Below the pieces are notes generated by a model. That model did not search any database. It worked only from the letters and a program-made list of their open reading frames with translations, and had not been told where the DNA came from. Positions 26,246 to 35,312 of a stretch of 64,000 nt of DNA are shown here, piece after piece. Location: the NCBI RefSeq assembly GCF_002158865.1, contig NZ_CP021455.1:4386501-4450500 (forward strand). The letters run 5' to 3'. Source of the stretch: Comamonas serinivorans. GTDB lineage: Bacteria > Pseudomonadota > Gammaproteobacteria > Burkholderiales > Burkholderiaceae_C. The position numbers were made by a program, and so were the translations under genes. The stretch's first letter is position 1; every line of letters starts with the position of its first letter.

Positions 26246-27598
26246 TCACTGCGGAGGCAGCACAGGCAACTGCCCAATGGCCTGGCGCACCGTCCACTGC
26301 GCACGCAGCATGTCTTCGACCAGCTCCAGCTTGTCCATCTGCCGCTCGCGCAGGGTCTCGAGCGAGTCGATGTAGTCCAGGATGCTGCCCTGGCCCAGCC
26401 GGTAGGCGTCGTCGGCCATGGTGGCCAGGTTGCCGTGCTGGTCACGCTCGTGCTGCTCGAAGGCCAGCAGCGCATCGCGGCGCAGCCGGTATTGCTGCAC
26501 GCTCTGCAGCACCTGAGCCTCGGCCTCCACCTCGGCGGCCGTGCGGCGGTACCGGGCCTGCTGCAGCTCGGCCTTGGCCCGGGCGATCTCGCCCTGCTTG
26601 CGGTCGAACAGGGGCAGCTCGATGGAGACGCCGACCTGGTTGTAGTGGCCTTCCTGGCGGTTGCGCACACGGGCCAGCGACACACTGGGCGTGGGCAGGG
26701 CCTCTTTGCGTTGCAGGGCCAGCTGCTGGTTGGCCAGCTCGACGGCACTGCCCGCGGCCTGCAGGGCGGGCACGCGTTCACGCGCCTGGGCCCACAGCGC
26801 CGCGGCATCGGCGTACAGGTCGTCCGGCGGCGGGTGCAGCGGCCCCAGCGCGCGCGGCTGCCAGGTGGGCGCGGCCACCAGCGTGCCCATGCGGCCGGCC
26901 ACGGTCAGCCGCTCGGCGCGGGCGCGCGACAGGCTGACGTCCAGCTGGCTGAGCTTGAGCGCCATGCGCTCGCCGTCGTAGCGGCTGCGCGCACCGGCCG
27001 TGATCTGGCCCTGCACGATGCGCAGCGCCTCGCGCATCTGCTGCTGGGCCTGGGCCCACACGCGCTCGCGCTGCTCGGCCATCTGCGCGTCCACGAACGC
27101 GTCACCGGCCTCGCCCAGGCGCTTGGCCACCTGCTCGGCCGTGTCGGCCTCGGCCTGCCGTTCGGCCTGGCGGGCGGTGGCCTTGCGCTGCGTCACCTGG
27201 CCAAAGATGGGCAGCGGCTGCTCGATGCCCAGCTCTTTTTCCCCCGGCTTGCGCGAGGCGCTGAGCACGGGATTGGGCCAGGTGCCCGCGGCCAGGGTGT
27301 CACCGCGGGCGGCCTCGATGTTCAGGCGTTCGGCGTCCAGGTCGGGGCTGCGGGTCAGCACCAGCTGCAGGAACTCCTCCAGCGTCAGCGCAGCGGGCAA
27401 CGCCACCGCCGGTGCCGCCCCCGAAGGCTGGCCGGCCTGGGCCGAGGCCACCGTGGCCAGCACCACGCGCGAGGCTTCGGGCGCCGGCCCGGCCTGGGCC
27501 CAGACCAGGCCGGGCGCGCCCGCCAGCGCACACACCCACCACAGGCCTCGGGGTCGGCGCGGCGCGCGTCGGCGGCTCAGGTGATCACGCTTGTTCAT
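26246..27598 (-). CDS. czcC: Outer-membrane efflux channel, CzcC-like (TolC family)
   Basis: The 450-residue protein has an N-terminal export signal (WWVCALAGAPGLVWA) and two long helical OEP repeats rich in alanine, glutamine and arginine (about 80-260 and 275-445). It should form the trimeric outer-membrane exit duct for the adjacent RND pump and adaptor. The ATG at 27598 is preceded by a strong GGAGGAAA and overlaps the end of czcA by 14 bases, so translation is coupled. Order here is adaptor-pump-channel, unlike the usual czcCBA. The symbol is assigned by family and context. Confidence 0.8.
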   Translation of the reverse strand: MNKRDHLSRRRAPRRPRGLWWVCALAGAPGLVWAQAGPAPEASRVVLATVASAQAGQPSGAAPAVALPAALTLEEFLQLVLTRSPDLDAERLNIEAARGDTLAAGTWPNPVLSASRKPGEKELGIEQPLPIFGQVTQRKATARQAERQAEADTAEQVAKRLGEAGDAFVDAQMAEQRERVWAQAQQQMREALRIVQGQITAGARSRYDGERMALKLSQLDVSLSRARAERLTVAGRMGTLVAAPTWQPRALGPLHPPPDDLYADAAALWAQARERVPALQAAGSAVELANQQLALQRKEALPTPSVSLARVRNRQEGHYNQVGVSIELPLFDRKQGEIARAKAELQQARYRRTAAEVEAEAQVLQSVQQYRLRRDALLAFEQHERDQHGNLATMADDAYRLGQGSILDYIDSLETLRERQMDKLELVEDMLRAQWTVRQAIGQLPVLPPQ

Positions 27599-30500
27599 CG
27601 GTTTCCTCCACGGTCTGCATGGTCTTGGGGCCCAGCAACACATAGAGCACGGGCAAGAGAATCAACGCGATGGCCGGCATGGCGATCATGCCGCCCACGA
27701 TCACCGAGGCGAAAGGCCGCTGCGTTTCGCTGCCGACGCCGGTGGACAAGGCCATGGGCAGCAGGCCCAACAAAGCCAGCAGCGCCACCAGGATCACCGA
27801 GTTCATGCGCTCGGCCGCACCCAGCACGGTGGCCTCGATCAAGCCCTGGCCTTCCCGGCGCCGCTCTTCGATGGCCGACAGCACCAGCAAGCCGGCCAGC
27901 GCCACCTGCCCCAGCAGGGCGATGAAGCCGATGGCCGCGCTGATGGACAGCTCGATGCCCGTCAGGTGCAGCGCCAGCACGCCGCCCACCATGGCGAACG
28001 GGGCGCACAGCACGATCACGCCGGCGCTGCGCGCGCGGCCCAGCGCGCTGAACAGCAGCGCGTAGACCACCAGCAGCGACAGCGGCACCACCACCTTGAG
28101 GCGGGCGGCCGCGCGCTGCTGGTTCTCCCACTCGCCGCCCCAGACGGCGACATAGCCTTCGGGCAGCTTGATGGACTCGTTGAACTTGCGCAGCGTCTCC
28201 TGCACCACCGAGCCGATGTCGCGGCCCTCGACGTTGAACTTGAGCGCCATGTAGCGCGCATTGCCCTCGCGGAAGATGGAGGCGTTGCCGATCTCCACGC
28301 CCACGTGGGCCAGCGAGCGCAGCGGCACCGTGTGGCCGTCGGCCTTGGCGATGGCGATCTCGCCGATGCGGGCCTCGTCCATGCGGTCGACGAAGGGCAG
28401 ACGCACACGGACCGGCACCGGCGTGGCGCCCTCCCACAAGGTGGTCACCACCCGGCCGGCCATGGCCATCTCCAGCGTGCCTTGCGCGGTATCCATGGGA
28501 ATGCCTTGGCGAGCCAACGCATCGCGGTCGAACTTCACATGAATCTGGGGCGCAGGCGCATCGCGGTACAGGTCCAGATCGACCACGCCCTCGATGGGTT
28601 TGACCAGGTCCACCGTGTCCTTGAGCAACTCGCGCAGCTTGGGGATGTCGGCGCCGAACACCTTGAGCACCACCTGGCCACGCGCGCCCGAGGTCGATTC
28701 CTCGACGCTGTCGCGGATGGGCTGCGCAAAGTTGAAGGCCACGCCCGGGATCTCGCTCAGGCTCTCGCGCATCTGCTCGATCAGCGCCGGCTTGGTCAAG
28801 CCCTTGGTCCACTGGGCATGGGGCTTGAGGCGCACCAGCACCTTGGCCAGGTTCAACGTCTCGTTGTCGGTGCCCGATTCGGGCCGCCCCTGTTCCGACA
28901 CCACGGTGATCACCTCGGGGTAGCGCCCCAGGCGCTCGCGCACGTCGCGCAGCACCTCCTGGCCCTTCTCCAGCGAGATGGACGCCGGCATCTGCACCAG
29001 CACGTAGGCGTCGCCCTCGTCGAGCTCGGGCAGGAACTCGGTACCCAGCCACTTGGCCGAGATGCCGGTGACCACCAGCATGGCCACGGCCACCACCAGC
29101 ACCGCGGTGCGGCCCGAGGCGCGGCGCACCACGCCTGCCACGAAGTGCTCGTAGCCGGTGTGCATGCGCACGAACAGCTTGGGCTCTTCCACCATCACGT
29201 GCTTGGGCTTGAGCAGCAGTGCGCACAGGGCCGGCACCAGCGCCATGGCGAACACCAGCGCGCCGATCAGGGCGAAGGTGTAGGTCATGGCCAGGGGCCG
29301 GAAGATGCGGCCTTCGATGCTCTCGAGCGTGAACACCGGGATCAGCGCCGCGATCACGATGGCCATGGCAAACAGCGTGGGACGCGCCACGGCCACGGCC
29401 GAGTCGATGATGATGTGGCGCATGTCGGCCTGCGTCTTGGGCTGCTTGAGGCGCGCGTTGCGGATGATGTTCTCCGCCAGCACCACGGCGCCGTCGACCA
29501 TGATGCCGAAGTCGATGGCGCCCATGGAGATCAGGTTGGCCGGCATGCCCAGCAGGTGCAGGCCGATGAAGGCCACCAGCAGCGACAGCGGGATGACGGT
29601 GGCCACGATGAGCGAGCCGCGCAGGCTGCGCAGCACCAGCCACAGCACGCTGACGATGAGCACGGCGCCGAACAGCAGGTTGTGCTGCACGGTGCTCAGG
29701 GTGTGGCTGACCAGCTCCGAGCGGTCGTACACCGGGATCATCTGCATGCCCTGCGGCAGCTCGCTGCCGTTGAGCTGGGCCACCTTGAGGTGAATCTGGT
29801 CCAGCACCTCGGACGGGTTGGCGCCGCGCTTGAGCAGCACGATGCCCTGCACCACGTCGTCGTGCGCGTCCATGCCCACCGAGCCCTGGCGCGGCGTGTA
29901 CGACTGCAGCACCTGCGCCACGTCGCCCACGGTGATGGCCTGACCATCGGCCGCACGGATGACCACGCGCGACAGGTCTTCAGGGTGCGTCAGCAGGCCG
30001 ATGCCGCGCACGATCAGCGATTGCTCGCCGCGGCGCATGAGGCCGCCGCCCACGTTGCGGTTCGATTTCTCCAGCGCCTCGGCCACGTCTTCGATGGAGA
30101 TCCCCAGCGCTTGCGTCTTCTGCGGATCGACTTCGATGTGGTACTCCATCACGAAGCCGCCGATGCTGACCACGTCGGCCACGCCCTGCACCTGCTTGAG
30201 CACGCGCGCGATGTGCCATTCCTGCTCGGTGCGCAGCTGGGCCAGGGTGTGACGGTCGCTCTGCAGCTGGTAGTAGTACACCTTGCCCAGCGGCGTGTAG
30301 TCGGGCGCCATCTCGGGCGTCACGCCCTCGGGCAGGTCGGCCTGCGGCAGGCGCTGCGCCACCTCGGCGCGGGCGCTGAAGCTCTGCGCGTCGTCGTCGA
30401 AGACCAGGTTGATCATCGACAGGCCGAAGTAGCTCTCCGACCGCAGCGACACCAGGCCGGGCGTGCCGTTGAGCTCGCGCTCCAGCGGCTGGGTGATCTG

Positions 30501-30689
30501 GCGCTCAACCTCCTCGGGCGCAAGGCCCGGGGCCTGGGCAATCACCCCGACCTGCACGTTGGTCACGTCGGGATAGGCCTCGATGGCGGTCTTGGTGTAG
30601 GCATACACCCCGTAGATGGCCACCAGCAAGGTGGCGCACAGCGCCAGCAGGCGCCGGTGCACCACGAATGAAATCAATGCTCGCAACAC
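27585..30689 (-). CDS. czcA: Heavy-metal RND efflux pump, CzcA-like
   Basis: The 1034-residue RND transporter has the expected layout: one transmembrane helix, a large periplasmic loop, helices 2-6 (340-480), a second periplasmic loop and helices 8-12 (870-1030). Helix 4 carries DFGIMVDGAVVLAEN with the charged residues of the CzcA/CnrA proton-relay signature, not the CusA type, so divalent cations (Zn, Co, Cd or Ni) are more likely than Cu/Ag. The start is GTG at 30689, ten bases after the adaptor gene stop. It is driven by proton influx and exports periplasmic or cytosolic metal through the CzcC-like channel. The exact metal is not deducible. Confidence 0.9.
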   Translation of the reverse strand: MLRALISFVVHRRLLALCATLLVAIYGVYAYTKTAIEAYPDVTNVQVGVIAQAPGLAPEEVERQITQPLERELNGTPGLVSLRSESYFGLSMINLVFDDDAQSFSARAEVAQRLPQADLPEGVTPEMAPDYTPLGKVYYYQLQSDRHTLAQLRTEQEWHIARVLKQVQGVADVVSIGGFVMEYHIEVDPQKTQALGISIEDVAEALEKSNRNVGGGLMRRGEQSLIVRGIGLLTHPEDLSRVVIRAADGQAITVGDVAQVLQSYTPRQGSVGMDAHDDVVQGIVLLKRGANPSEVLDQIHLKVAQLNGSELPQGMQMIPVYDRSELVSHTLSTVQHNLLFGAVLIVSVLWLVLRSLRGSLIVATVIPLSLLVAFIGLHLLGMPANLISMGAIDFGIMVDGAVVLAENIIRNARLKQPKTQADMRHIIIDSAVAVARPTLFAMAIVIAALIPVFTLESIEGRIFRPLAMTYTFALIGALVFAMALVPALCALLLKPKHVMVEEPKLFVRMHTGYEHFVAGVVRRASGRTAVLVVAVAMLVVTGISAKWLGTEFLPELDEGDAYVLVQMPASISLEKGQEVLRDVRERLGRYPEVITVVSEQGRPESGTDNETLNLAKVLVRLKPHAQWTKGLTKPALIEQMRESLSEIPGVAFNFAQPIRDSVEESTSGARGQVVLKVFGADIPKLRELLKDTVDLVKPIEGVVDLDLYRDAPAPQIHVKFDRDALARQGIPMDTAQGTLEMAMAGRVVTTLWEGATPVPVRVRLPFVDRMDEARIGEIAIAKADGHTVPLRSLAHVGVEIGNASIFREGNARYMALKFNVEGRDIGSVVQETLRKFNESIKLPEGYVAVWGGEWENQQRAAARLKVVVPLSLLVVYALLFSALGRARSAGVIVLCAPFAMVGGVLALHLTGIELSISAAIGFIALLGQVALAGLLVLSAIEERRREGQGLIEATVLGAAERMNSVILVALLALLGLLPMALSTGVGSETQRPFASVIVGGMIAMPAIALILLPVLYVLLGPKTMQTVEETDEQA

Positions 30690-30698
30690 AGGCTGCCT

Positions 30699-31847
30699 TT
30701 ACAACATCTGGCTGGCCGCGCCGTCGAGCAGCAAGCCCCCGCGCGTCACGATGCGGTCGTCGAGCGCCAGGCCGTCCAGCACCGGCACCACGCCGCGCAC
30801 GGGCTGGCCCAGGCGCACGTCCTTGGCCGAGAAGGTGCCGGGGTCGTCGCCCTGCACGTAGACGATGGAGCGGCTGCCGTCCTTGATGAGGACCGCCGAC
30901 ACCGGCACCACGGTGTCGCGGGCGCTGCTGCCCAGGGTCTCGACCTTGGCCTGCATGCCGGGCCGCAGGTTGGGCACGGCCTCCTGCAGGGCCACGAACA
31001 CCGTGGCCCGGCGCGTGTCCTTGTCCAGCTCGGCCGCGATGTGCCGCACGCGGCCCGGCACCTGGCGCGCCAGCTGCGGCAAGGTCACGCTGACCTCGGC
31101 ATCGACGCGCAACTGCGCCAGGTCGGCCTCGAACGCCTGGGCGCTGACGCCCAGCGACTGGGGGTCTCCCACCATGAACAGCGCCGTGCCGGCCTCGACC
31201 GCAGCGCCCGGCCCCACCGTGCGCTGCGCCACCACGCCGGTGCGCGGTGCACGCACCTCGAGGCGGTCGCCCTGGCCACCGCCCAGCCAGTGCGCCGCGC
31301 CCTGCGCCCGGCTCAGCTCCTGCTGGGCTTCGCGCAGCTTGGCCTGCGCCGCGCGCAGCTCGACCTCGGTGCCCACGCCGCGCTCGTGCATGGCCTGCTG
31401 GCGTTGTGCCTCGGTCGAGGCGGCATCGCGTGCGATGCGCGCCGCCGCCACTTCGCTGCGGGTCTGCAAGGCCTCGGTGCTGAGCAGCACGGCCAGCACC
31501 TCGCCCTGCTTCACCACGTCGCCCGCGTGCGCGTGCACGCTGACCACGCGCGCCGCCACCGGCGCCGGCACGCTCGCGATCATGTCGTCGGCGAAGGCCA
31601 CCTGCGCTGGCATGGCCGTGGCCGGCAGCGCCTGCACCTGGCTCACCGGCTGCACGGACAACATCTTCAGCGCCCCCTCGCTCACGCGCACCTGGTCGGC
31701 CAGCAGCGCGGGCGCCCGTGGCGCCCCCTGCACCTCGGCCGCGGTGTGGCCACCACAGGCGCCCAGGCTCAGCGCCAGGGCCAAGGCGCCCAGTGGCGCC
31801 GCGGTTCGCTGCAGCCAGGCTGCATGCACCATGTCTCGTGTCCTCAT
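30699..31847 (-). CDS. czcB: Periplasmic adaptor (membrane-fusion) lipoprotein, CzcB-like
   Basis: The 382-residue protein begins at the ATG 31847, with GAGGGAAC upstream; the frame continues to 32234 only over the divergent regulator. It is a lipoprotein: the signal ends LSLGAC with the lipid-bearing cysteine at 31. Then come the HlyD-type lipoyl half-motifs around an alpha-helical hairpin (~120-195) and beta-barrel segments (VQPVSQVQALPATA, GTALFMVGDP, LRPGMQAKVETLG). It links pump and outer-membrane channel. It is first gene of the efflux operon, divergent from the two-component genes with 130 bases between. Confidence 0.85.
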   Translation of the reverse strand: MRTRDMVHAAWLQRTAAPLGALALALSLGACGGHTAAEVQGAPRAPALLADQVRVSEGALKMLSVQPVSQVQALPATAMPAQVAFADDMIASVPAPVAARVVSVHAHAGDVVKQGEVLAVLLSTEALQTRSEVAAARIARDAASTEAQRQQAMHERGVGTEVELRAAQAKLREAQQELSRAQGAAHWLGGGQGDRLEVRAPRTGVVAQRTVGPGAAVEAGTALFMVGDPQSLGVSAQAFEADLAQLRVDAEVSVTLPQLARQVPGRVRHIAAELDKDTRRATVFVALQEAVPNLRPGMQAKVETLGSSARDTVVPVSAVLIKDGSRSIVYVQGDDPGTFSAKDVRLGQPVRGVVPVLDGLALDDRIVTRGGLLLDGAASQML

Positions 31848-31977
31848 ACCGGTTCCCTCGTTGGATTGGGTCGGGACGCATGCTAGGTGTGGGGGTGCTG
31901 GCGATGGCTTAACTTCACATGACCAATCCGTAATGCGGCCGGCGGCCAGCCAGGCCCGGCGTGCACAATCGCTGACC

Positions 31978-32673
31978 ATGCACCGCATCCTCATCGTCGA
32001 AGACGACGTGATCAACGCGCAGTACCTCAGCAACGGCCTGCGCCAGCAAGGCGCCGATGTCGTGCTGTGCCGCGACGGCGTCCAGGGCCTGGCGCTGGCC
32101 GTGGGCCAGGGCTGGGACGTCATCGTGCTGGACCGCATGCTGCCGAACGACTTCGACGGCCTGAAGATCGTGCAGGCCCTGCGCGCCACGGGCAGCACCA
32201 CGCCGGTGCTCATCCTCAGCGCGCTGTCGGCCATCGACGAGCGCGTGGCCGGCCTGAATGCCGGCGGCGACGACTACCTGACCAAGCCGTTTGCCTTCAC
32301 CGAGCTGTCGGCCCGCATCGACGCCCTGCTGCGCCGCTCGCAGACCGCCCCCAGCGGCTACCGCCTGGAGGTGGCCGACCTGCGCGTGGACCTGATGGCG
32401 CGCAAGGCCGAACGCGCCGGCCAGGCCCTGGCGCTGCAGCCGCGCGAGTTTCGCCTGCTGAGCTTTCTGATGCAGCATGCCGACCGCGTGGTGACGCGCA
32501 CCATGCTGCTGGAAGCGGTCTGGAACTACCACTTCGACCCCGAGACCAACGTGATCGACGTGCACATGAGCCGCCTGCGCGCCAAGGTGGACAAGGGCTT
32601 TTCGCCCGCCCTCATCCACACCGTGCGTGGCATCGGCTACAGCCTGACCAGCAACCCCGACGCCCTGCCATGA
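31978..32673 (+). CDS. OmpR-family response regulator (CopR/CzcR-like)
   Basis: The 231-residue regulator has a receiver domain with acidic pocket ED (residues 8-10), phosphoacceptor D52 (VLDRMLPNDF) and K103 (LTKPF), followed by an OmpR-type winged helix whose wing ends HTVRGIGYSL. It overlaps the kinase gene by ATGA, so the two are translationally coupled. Being divergent from the metal-efflux operon, it very likely activates that operon when its sensor detects periplasmic metal; this is inference from layout. Confidence 0.9.
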   Translation: MHRILIVEDDVINAQYLSNGLRQQGADVVLCRDGVQGLALAVGQGWDVIVLDRMLPNDFDGLKIVQALRATGSTTPVLILSALSAIDERVAGLNAGGDDYLTKPFAFTELSARIDALLRRSQTAPSGYRLEVADLRVDLMARKAERAGQALALQPREFRLLSFLMQHADRVVTRTMLLEAVWNYHFDPETNVIDVHMSRLRAKVDKGFSPALIHTVRGIGYSLTSNPDALP

Positions 32674-34049
32674 CCGGCAAGCCGTGGAGCTCCATCGCCT
32701 TTCAGGTGGCGTTCCGCCATGGCGCCCTCATCGTGCTGACGGTGACCATCGTGCTGGGCATGTTCTACCTGCAGATGCTGGGCACCATGCGCGCCCGCCT
32801 GGACCAGTACACCAGCACCAGCCGCCACCGCATGGAGCTCATCGCCCGCACCTCGGGCGTGGCGGCGCTGGAGCGGGAGGTTCAGCAGACGCTCAACGAC
32901 GGCGTGAACAGCGACTCCGAGGTGCTCATGGTCACCGACGCCCAGGGTCACACGCTGTTCGGCAACGCCAGCCTCAAGAACCCGCGTGTGCTGAGCAGCT
33001 TCGGCACGCGCGAGGTGCAGGTGGTGCGCCACCACCAGACACACGTGGCGCGCGTGCAGGCCATGCAGCTCGACGGTGGGCAGATGCTCATCATCGGCCA
33101 CGACATCCGGGCCCTCGAAGACATGGAGCACCTGTTCATCCGCGCCAGCAGCTGGACGGCGCTGATCAGCCTGCTCATCATCGGTTTTGGCGCCGTGGGG
33201 TTCCGCCGCCTGGTGGAAGAGCGCGCTGCCCACATCCGCAGCACCATGACGCAGGTGGCTGCCGGCCGGCTGGAGCAGCGCATCGCCGTCGACCCCAACC
33301 AGCGCGACGAGTTCACGCTGCTGTACCGCGACATCAACCACATGCTGGACCAGCTGCAGTCCCTCATGGACGGCATCCGCAACGTCTCCAACACCATCGC
33401 CCACAACCTGCGCACGCCGCTCACGCGCATGCGCCTGCGCCTGGACGCGCTGCGCCTGCAAGCCGACGGCCGCCCTGGCGAGCTGGACCTCGAAGCCTTC
33501 TCGGACGAGCTGCTGCAGATCAGCGCCATGTTCGACCGCCTGCTGGCCATCGCCGAGGTGGAGGCCGGCGCGCTGCGCATGCAGTTTTCCCCGGTCGACG
33601 TCACCAGCCTGCTGGCCGAAGCCGAAGACCTGTACGCCCCGCTGGTGGAGGATCAGGGCGGAACGCTGACGCTGCAATCGCCGAGTGGCCTGTACTGCCT
33701 GGGCGATGCCAATCTGTTGGCCAGCGCGCTGAGTAACTTGATCGAGAACGCGCTCAAACACGGGCGCGAAGCGGATGGCAGGGTGCACATCGTGCTCGGC
33801 GCGCTTGCCCTGCAGCACGGCGAACTGGGGCCCGCCATCGAGTTGACGGTGTCCGACCAGGGGCCAGGCGCGCCGCCGGCCGCCCTGGAAAAGCTGACGC
33901 AACGCTTCTTCCGCGCCCACAGCGACCACCCTGGCCTGGGCCTGGGCCTGGCCTCGGTGCAGGCCATCGCCCAGGTTCACCTGGGCAAGCTGAGTTTCGA
34001 CAACACCCACCCGGGCCTGCGCGCCCGGCTGGTGCTGCCCGCGGCCTGA
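32670..34049 (+). CDS. Sensor histidine kinase paired with the metal-efflux regulator
   Basis: The 459-residue membrane kinase has transmembrane helices at ~17-36 and ~162-178 bounding a small periplasmic sensor domain, then HAMP, a DHp domain with H245 in NTIAHNLRTP, and an ATPase domain with NLIENALKHG, DQGPGAPP and GLGLGLAS. The H-box tail is NLRTP rather than the common ELRTP. The sensor domain is histidine-rich in one stretch (VVRHHQTHVAR, ~118-128), plausible for metal binding. The gene overlaps the response regulator stop by four bases. Confidence 0.88.
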   Translation: MTGKPWSSIAFQVAFRHGALIVLTVTIVLGMFYLQMLGTMRARLDQYTSTSRHRMELIARTSGVAALEREVQQTLNDGVNSDSEVLMVTDAQGHTLFGNASLKNPRVLSSFGTREVQVVRHHQTHVARVQAMQLDGGQMLIIGHDIRALEDMEHLFIRASSWTALISLLIIGFGAVGFRRLVEERAAHIRSTMTQVAAGRLEQRIAVDPNQRDEFTLLYRDINHMLDQLQSLMDGIRNVSNTIAHNLRTPLTRMRLRLDALRLQADGRPGELDLEAFSDELLQISAMFDRLLAIAEVEAGALRMQFSPVDVTSLLAEAEDLYAPLVEDQGGTLTLQSPSGLYCLGDANLLASALSNLIENALKHGREADGRVHIVLGALALQHGELGPAIELTVSDQGPGAPPAALEKLTQRFFRAHSDHPGLGLGLASVQAIAQVHLGKLSFDNTHPGLRARLVLPAA

Positions 34050-34086
34050 TATCCCCGAGACCCCGAGACGCGCCCCAGGATGAGGC

Positions 34087-34111
34087 AAAAAAAAGCCCGG
34101 CAAAGCCGGGC
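34087..34111 (-). terminator. Rho-independent terminator of the porin gene
   Basis: Stem GCCCGGC/GCCGGGC with AAA loop, followed on the minus strand by eight T. It lies 43 bases after the porin stop codon. It can also limit readthrough from the convergent kinase gene. Confidence 0.88.
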
Positions 34112-34153
34112 CAACTCGGAGAATTGCAGAAAAAGGACAGGTTCCTCCTCAGG

Positions 34154-35077
34154 TCAGAAGGTGTGCATCAAACCCACACCGTAGTTGGTGGTGCTGTCCA
34201 GACGCAGCACCGCGCCATACACCGAGGTGCGCTTGGACAGGTTGTACTTCGCCTCGACCACCGCGTTGGTGTATTTCTTGAGATCGGCGTTGCCCAGCTC
34301 GTGCTTGAGGTCACGCGTCACGTCCAGCGTCACGCTGGCAGCGCCGAAGGCCACCGTGCCCCCCACGCTGACACCGCTGCGCTTGGTCGCCACGGCCAGG
34401 GTGCGGGTGTCGTTGTACGAAGCATTCAGCGTGAAGGCGCCGAAGTTGTACTTGCCGCCCAGGGCCCAGTTGGCTTTCTCACCCTTGGTCTTGTTGGCCG
34501 AGAAGCCGGCCGAGATGGGGCCGTTGGCGTAGGTCAGGCTCAGGTCGGTGCGCGCGGCGCCGCCGTTGTCGGCCTTGAAAACGTAGCCCAGGTTGCCCTG
34601 CAGGCCGCCCATGTCGGGCGTGCTGTACATGAACATGCTGCTCGAGCGTTCGCCCACGCCCACGATGCCGTAGGTGTTGGCCACCACCGAGTAGTTGGCG
34701 TTGCCGGTCGCTTCCCAGGCCAGGTAGCCGAAGAACGAGGGGTGGTTCATGCGGCCCATCTTGAACGTGCCCCAGTTGCCACCCAGCCAGACGTTGGCCT
34801 GGCGCGTCCAGCCGCCATCGCCCGCGCCGGTCTCGGCGTTGAGCTCGGTCTCGAAGTTGAAGCCGGCCGACAGACCGCCGCCCAGGTCTTCCACGCCGCG
34901 CAGGCCGATGTGGCTGTTGGTGTTGTTCATCACCGTGTTGCCCTGCATCTGGGTCTTGGCGCCATCGAGCTTGCCCAGGCCCAGGTCGGCCAGGCCGTAC
35001 AAGGTGACCGACGATTGGGCCATGGCGAAAGGCGAGCTCAGGAGCAGTGCAGGGATGAGCAGATGGGTGCGTTTCAT
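34154..35077 (-). CDS. Gram-negative general porin (betaproteobacterial type)
   Basis: The 307-residue outer-membrane barrel has a signal peptide (MKRTHLLIPALLLSSPFAMA) and a mature start QSSVTLYGLADLG typical of Burkholderiales porins. The body alternates beta strands such as NVWLGGNWGTFKMGRM with glycine/asparagine-rich loops, and the chain ends in phenylalanine (GLMHTF), the assembly signal for the Bam machinery. GAGGA precedes the ATG at 35077. It is slightly short for the family (usually 330-380), suggesting trimmed loops. A terminator follows. The 235 bases upstream probably hold its promoter, not resolved. Confidence 0.9.
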   Translation of the reverse strand: MKRTHLLIPALLLSSPFAMAQSSVTLYGLADLGLGKLDGAKTQMQGNTVMNNTNSHIGLRGVEDLGGGLSAGFNFETELNAETGAGDGGWTRQANVWLGGNWGTFKMGRMNHPSFFGYLAWEATGNANYSVVANTYGIVGVGERSSSMFMYSTPDMGGLQGNLGYVFKADNGGAARTDLSLTYANGPISAGFSANKTKGEKANWALGGKYNFGAFTLNASYNDTRTLAVATKRSGVSVGGTVAFGAASVTLDVTRDLKHELGNADLKKYTNAVVEAKYNLSKRTSVYGAVLRLDSTTNYGVGLMHTF

Positions 35078-35312
35078 GAAAGTCCTCGTGGCGTGAATCC
35101 AAATCCAAAACGGTGCAATTCGCACCACCTCGGTGCAGTCTTGCGACGTTCACAGTGATACGAGCAACCTCTGTGCCAAGCCCCTAACAGCCCGTCACAT
35201 GGGGGTCACTGCAACACATCCATGGCTCTGGCAATGTTGCAGAGCCAGGCAAACGATTATGGAGTACTTGCCAGAAATGGCCGTCAAGATAACGTAAACT
35301 TCCCCATACCCC

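Noticed and set aside
27591..30671. Plus-strand open frame of 1026 codons antisense to the czcA-like gene
   Set aside because: It is a GC-rich shadow frame, full of histidine, glutamine and arginine, with no family signal, whereas the minus-strand frame has clear RND motifs throughout.
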